A DNA stretch of 64,000 nucleotides from Crocinitomicaceae bacterium (GTDB lineage Bacteria > Bacteroidota > Bacteroidia > Flavobacteriales_D > Crocinitomicaceae). The stretch lies in assembly GCA_021740085.1 (NCBI GenBank), contig JAIPAL010000001.1:186001-250000 (forward strand), read 5' to 3'. The position numbers and the translations under genes are program-made. Each line of letters opens with the position of its first letter. Position 1 is the first letter of the stretch. The notes under the pieces were generated by a model. The model ran no database searches. It was not told the origin of the DNA and saw only the letters and a program-made list of their open reading frames with translations. Positions 61,559 to 64,000 of the stretch are shown piece by piece.

Positions 61559-64000
61559 ATGAGTATTTTTAGACAGCTTTCTTTATTACTAATCTTAACA
61601 GCTATTTTAGTGGCCTGTTCTACGGAGAAAAACACTTTCCTCAATAGAACATTTCATGGAATGACCGCCAAATACAACGGTCATTTTAATGCGGAAGAAC
61701 TCCTTAATCAAGCGCTGTTAACCTATGGGAATAGCCGGAAGGAAGATTTCTATGACTTATTGCCAATCACGCCTTTACCCAACGAAACGGAAGTAAAAGG
61801 GATGTATCCTTCCATTGATACCGCGATTGTGAAATGTTCGAAGGTGATCAAGAACCATTCTATGCCAAGCACGGAGGACATGAGCATGAAAGAGGCGGAA
61901 CACAACAAATGGATTGATGAAAATTGGATTACGGTTGGAAAAGCGATGTTTTATAGAAGAGATTATGATAAAGCATTAAAAAACTTCCAATTCGTGAAGC
62001 GATTTTTTCAAAAGGATCCATCTCGATATATAGCAGAATTGTGGATGGCTCGAATTTACATTGAGCAAAACAAGTTTTCGGAAGCGAAACTTTTGCTAGA
62101 TGAACTCCAGGAAACAGCGCTTGTTCAAAAAAAGAGTTCCCTGAAAAGTGTCTTGGCACTATTTAAAAAGAAAGACCCAACGGTAGAAGTGGCGCCTAAA
62201 ATGTCTAAAGGCTTACAGTTGGAAATTTTTAAGACGCAAGCGGATCTAGCTGTCAAAAGAAAGCAATTTGGGGAAGCGGCCTTCTCGCTGACAAATGCTG
62301 TTGCCAAATCGAATAACAAACAAGACAAAGCCCGCCTTCATTTTATTCTGGGTCAAATTTACCAGCAGAGTGGTCAAATTGATTCGGCACAATATAATTA
62401 TTCAAAAGCGCTATCTGCTTCAGCACTTTATGAAGTGTCTTTTAATGCAAGACTGAATAGAGCCATGCTAGGAAATAACAGTAAGTTGAGCAAAGGCCTT
62501 GATAAAATGTTAAAGGACGCCAAAAATGCGCCCTTTAAAGATCAAATTTATTATGCAAAAGCAGCCTTGGAAATGAATCGAGGGAACAGCAGCTTGGCGA
62601 AAAACTATTACACGAATTCTGCCTTTTACTCCACCACGAATAAACGTCAAAAAGCACTATCCTACGAGAAATTAGGAGATATTTCGTTTGATGAAAAATC
62701 CTACATTAACGCGCAAAAATATTACGATTCTTGTGTGCGAAGCATGCCTGACATCTACACGAATTCGGAACAAGTTAAGTCAAAGGCAGTTAAATTACTG
62801 GATTTAGTTAATGCGCTTGAAAAATCAATCTACGAAGATAGTGTGCAACGAATTGCTAAAATGCCGGAAAAAGCGCAGACAGAATTCCTTAAGCAGCTAA
62901 TCAAAAACATGAAGGAGGAAGAACAAAAGCGGAAAGAAGCAGAAGCCGCCAAGTTACTAGCCTTGCAAGCTCAATCGAACACGAACCAAAACGGGTCGAC
63001 CAACAAATGGTATTTCAACAATCAGAAATTGAAAGAGGAAGGCTTTAATGAATTCCGGAAAATGTGGGGGGACAGAGAAGATAAAGACGATTGGAGACGA
63101 TCCAGTAAAATTGTTTTCACGGAATTCAAAGAAGACGATGAAAACAAAGAAGACACCAACCTTGTAGCACAAGTAATTGACGAAGCGGTCGATGAATATA
63201 CCGTGGAAGGATTGAGAAAGAAATTACCATTAACAGATAGTCTTTTTGAGATCTCGGTAGTAGCAGAAATTGAAGCGCTGTATACTTCGGGAGTTCTATT
63301 TAAAGAGCTACTGAATGAAAATGAGTTAGCGATGGCTCAATTCCAAAAAATATTGGCTAAAAAGAGAAGTAGCAACACCGATCTTTCCGCCGCTTTTCAA
63401 TTGTATAAATTGAATGAGAACAATGGCTCAGGGGCTAAATATAAAGAGTATATCGTAAAGAATTATCCTAATTCTGATGTCGCCAATTATTTCAAAGACC
63501 CTGACTTTTTTGTGAAGCAAAAAGAAGGAAGAATAGCCGCTCAAAAAGATTATGTAGGCCTTGTGGAAAGATATGAAAAGAAAGAGTATCAGGCGGTTTA
63601 CGATGCTTCAGAGTTAATTGTCGTTGGAGATAAATCAAATGCCCTTCGAGCTGAATACATGTTGCTAAATGTGTTGGCCGCGGGACAATTAACAGAAGAT
63701 AAAAAATCCTTACTTCCAAAATTAACAAGGATTATAGACGAAAAACCAGGTACGCTACAAGCTATTAGGGCAAAGGAAATGATTGATATAATCAATAATG
63801 GAATTTCAAAAAATGAGCCCTTACCAACTCCCAAGCCAAGCATGTTTGTATATAATGATGCCGTAACGCAATTCGTGATGATTCTAATGGATGAAGAGGA
63901 AGATGTCAACGATGCAAAAAATGACATTTCCGACTTTACAGCGAAGAAATATAAAAACATAAAATTAAAAGTTCAAAGCAAATTAACCCTTAAAGAAACC
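61559..64000 (+). CDS. sprE: T9SS periplasmic lipoprotein PorW/SprE (5' part, runs off the window)
   Basis: Open from ATG 61559 to the last base (814 codons, no stop), so the 3' end lies outside. Lipoprotein signal with Cys in LVACSTEK near residue 20. The NTFLNRTFHGMTAKYNGHFNA segment is the N-terminal hallmark of PorW/SprE, and NKWYFNNQKLKEEGFNEF with WGDREDKDDWRRSS is the conserved central signature. In between are TPR-like helical repeats (about 130-420) and a Lys/Glu-rich coiled stretch. SprE/PorW is needed for T9SS secretion and gliding in Flavobacterium and secretion in Porphyromonas; it would serve the T9SS cargo proteins in this window. Confidence 0.9.
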   Translation, partial: MSIFRQLSLLLILTAILVACSTEKNTFLNRTFHGMTAKYNGHFNAEELLNQALLTYGNSRKEDFYDLLPITPLPNETEVKGMYPSIDTAIVKCSKVIKNHSMPSTEDMSMKEAEHNKWIDENWITVGKAMFYRRDYDKALKNFQFVKRFFQKDPSRYIAELWMARIYIEQNKFSEAKLLLDELQETALVQKKSSLKSVLALFKKKDPTVEVAPKMSKGLQLEIFKTQADLAVKRKQFGEAAFSLTNAVAKSNNKQDKARLHFILGQIYQQSGQIDSAQYNYSKALSASALYEVSFNARLNRAMLGNNSKLSKGLDKMLKDAKNAPFKDQIYYAKAALEMNRGNSSLAKNYYTNSAFYSTTNKRQKALSYEKLGDISFDEKSYINAQKYYDSCVRSMPDIYTNSEQVKSKAVKLLDLVNALEKSIYEDSVQRIAKMPEKAQTEFLKQLIKNMKEEEQKRKEAEAAKLLALQAQSNTNQNGSTNKWYFNNQKLKEEGFNEFRKMWGDREDKDDWRRSSKIVFTEFKEDDENKEDTNLVAQVIDEAVDEYTVEGLRKKLPLTDSLFEISVVAEIEALYTSGVLFKELLNENELAMAQFQKILAKKRSSNTDLSAAFQLYKLNENNGSGAKYKEYIVKNYPNSDVANYFKDPDFFVKQKEGRIAAQKDYVGLVERYEKKEYQAVYDASELIVVGDKSNALRAEYMLLNVLAAGQLTEDKKSLLPKLTRIIDEKPGTLQAIRAKEMIDIINNGISKNEPLPTPKPSMFVYNDAVTQFVMILMDEEEDVNDAKNDISDFTAKKYKNIKLKVQSKLTLKET

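Overview
The window looks like chromosomal DNA of a Bacteroidota bacterium, most likely order Flavobacteriales near Crocinitomicaceae/Fluviicola. The reasons are: AT-rich sequence with Bacteroidota-type promoters (TTTG-N19-TAnnTTTG) and few Shine-Dalgarno sites; several secreted proteins with type IX secretion (T9SS) C-terminal sorting domains; a PorW/SprE gene; and a complete alternative complex III (act) operon feeding a cytochrome c oxidase. Genus-level placement is inference.

Region by region. 1-273 is the tail of a membrane protein gene. 400-2231 holds a fatty acid desaturase, a YjbR-family protein and an S4 RNA-binding protein. 2308-7829 is an envelope/secretion cluster: FadL-type porin, SGNH-like lipoprotein lacking its nucleophile serine, T9SS-exported esterase, and T9SS-exported copper-monooxygenase-like protein with a CxxCH site. 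tRNA-Cys and a conserved membrane protein follow. 8853-18147 (minus) is a tight five-gene unit: DUF2723 glycosyltransferase, polysaccharide deacetylase, cation:proton antiporter, orphan histidine kinase, gpmI. Then come tRNA-Gln, thiL and a SPOR-domain protein.

20368-31977 is the respiratory operon actABCDEF-coxB-coxA, with no oxidase subunit III in the cluster. After a DUF3109 gene comes rimP-nusA-infB, led by a consensus promoter and a perfect terminator-like hairpin directly before the rimP start codon. tatA, gatA, a LysM lytic transglycosylase and two glycosyltransferases follow.

42161-46433 is a mosaic. A 187-bp junction (end of the GT9 gene plus start of a UbiA-like gene) occurs twice, about 96% identical. 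Between the copies lie 5' fragments of two divergent unrelated genes and two intact T9SS-exported proteins (SGNH hydrolase, beta-helix protein). This looks like an insertion by recombination with diverged homologous DNA.

Between leuS and engB lies a ~10 kb accessory region. It holds a RAYT transposase with its own REP-like palindrome embedded in frame, a small membrane protein, an M48 peptidase with a TPR-like tail, a trypsin-like protease with a DUF1566 tail, and a type I restriction-modification operon. That operon has a fourth gene, a predicted PUA/EVE-like reader fused to a PD-(D/E)XK nuclease, between hsdS and hsdR. The window closes with engB, yebC and the 5' part of porW/sprE, which runs off the end and links to the T9SS cargo seen elsewhere.

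All functional calls come from reading motifs and gene context; no database search was run.
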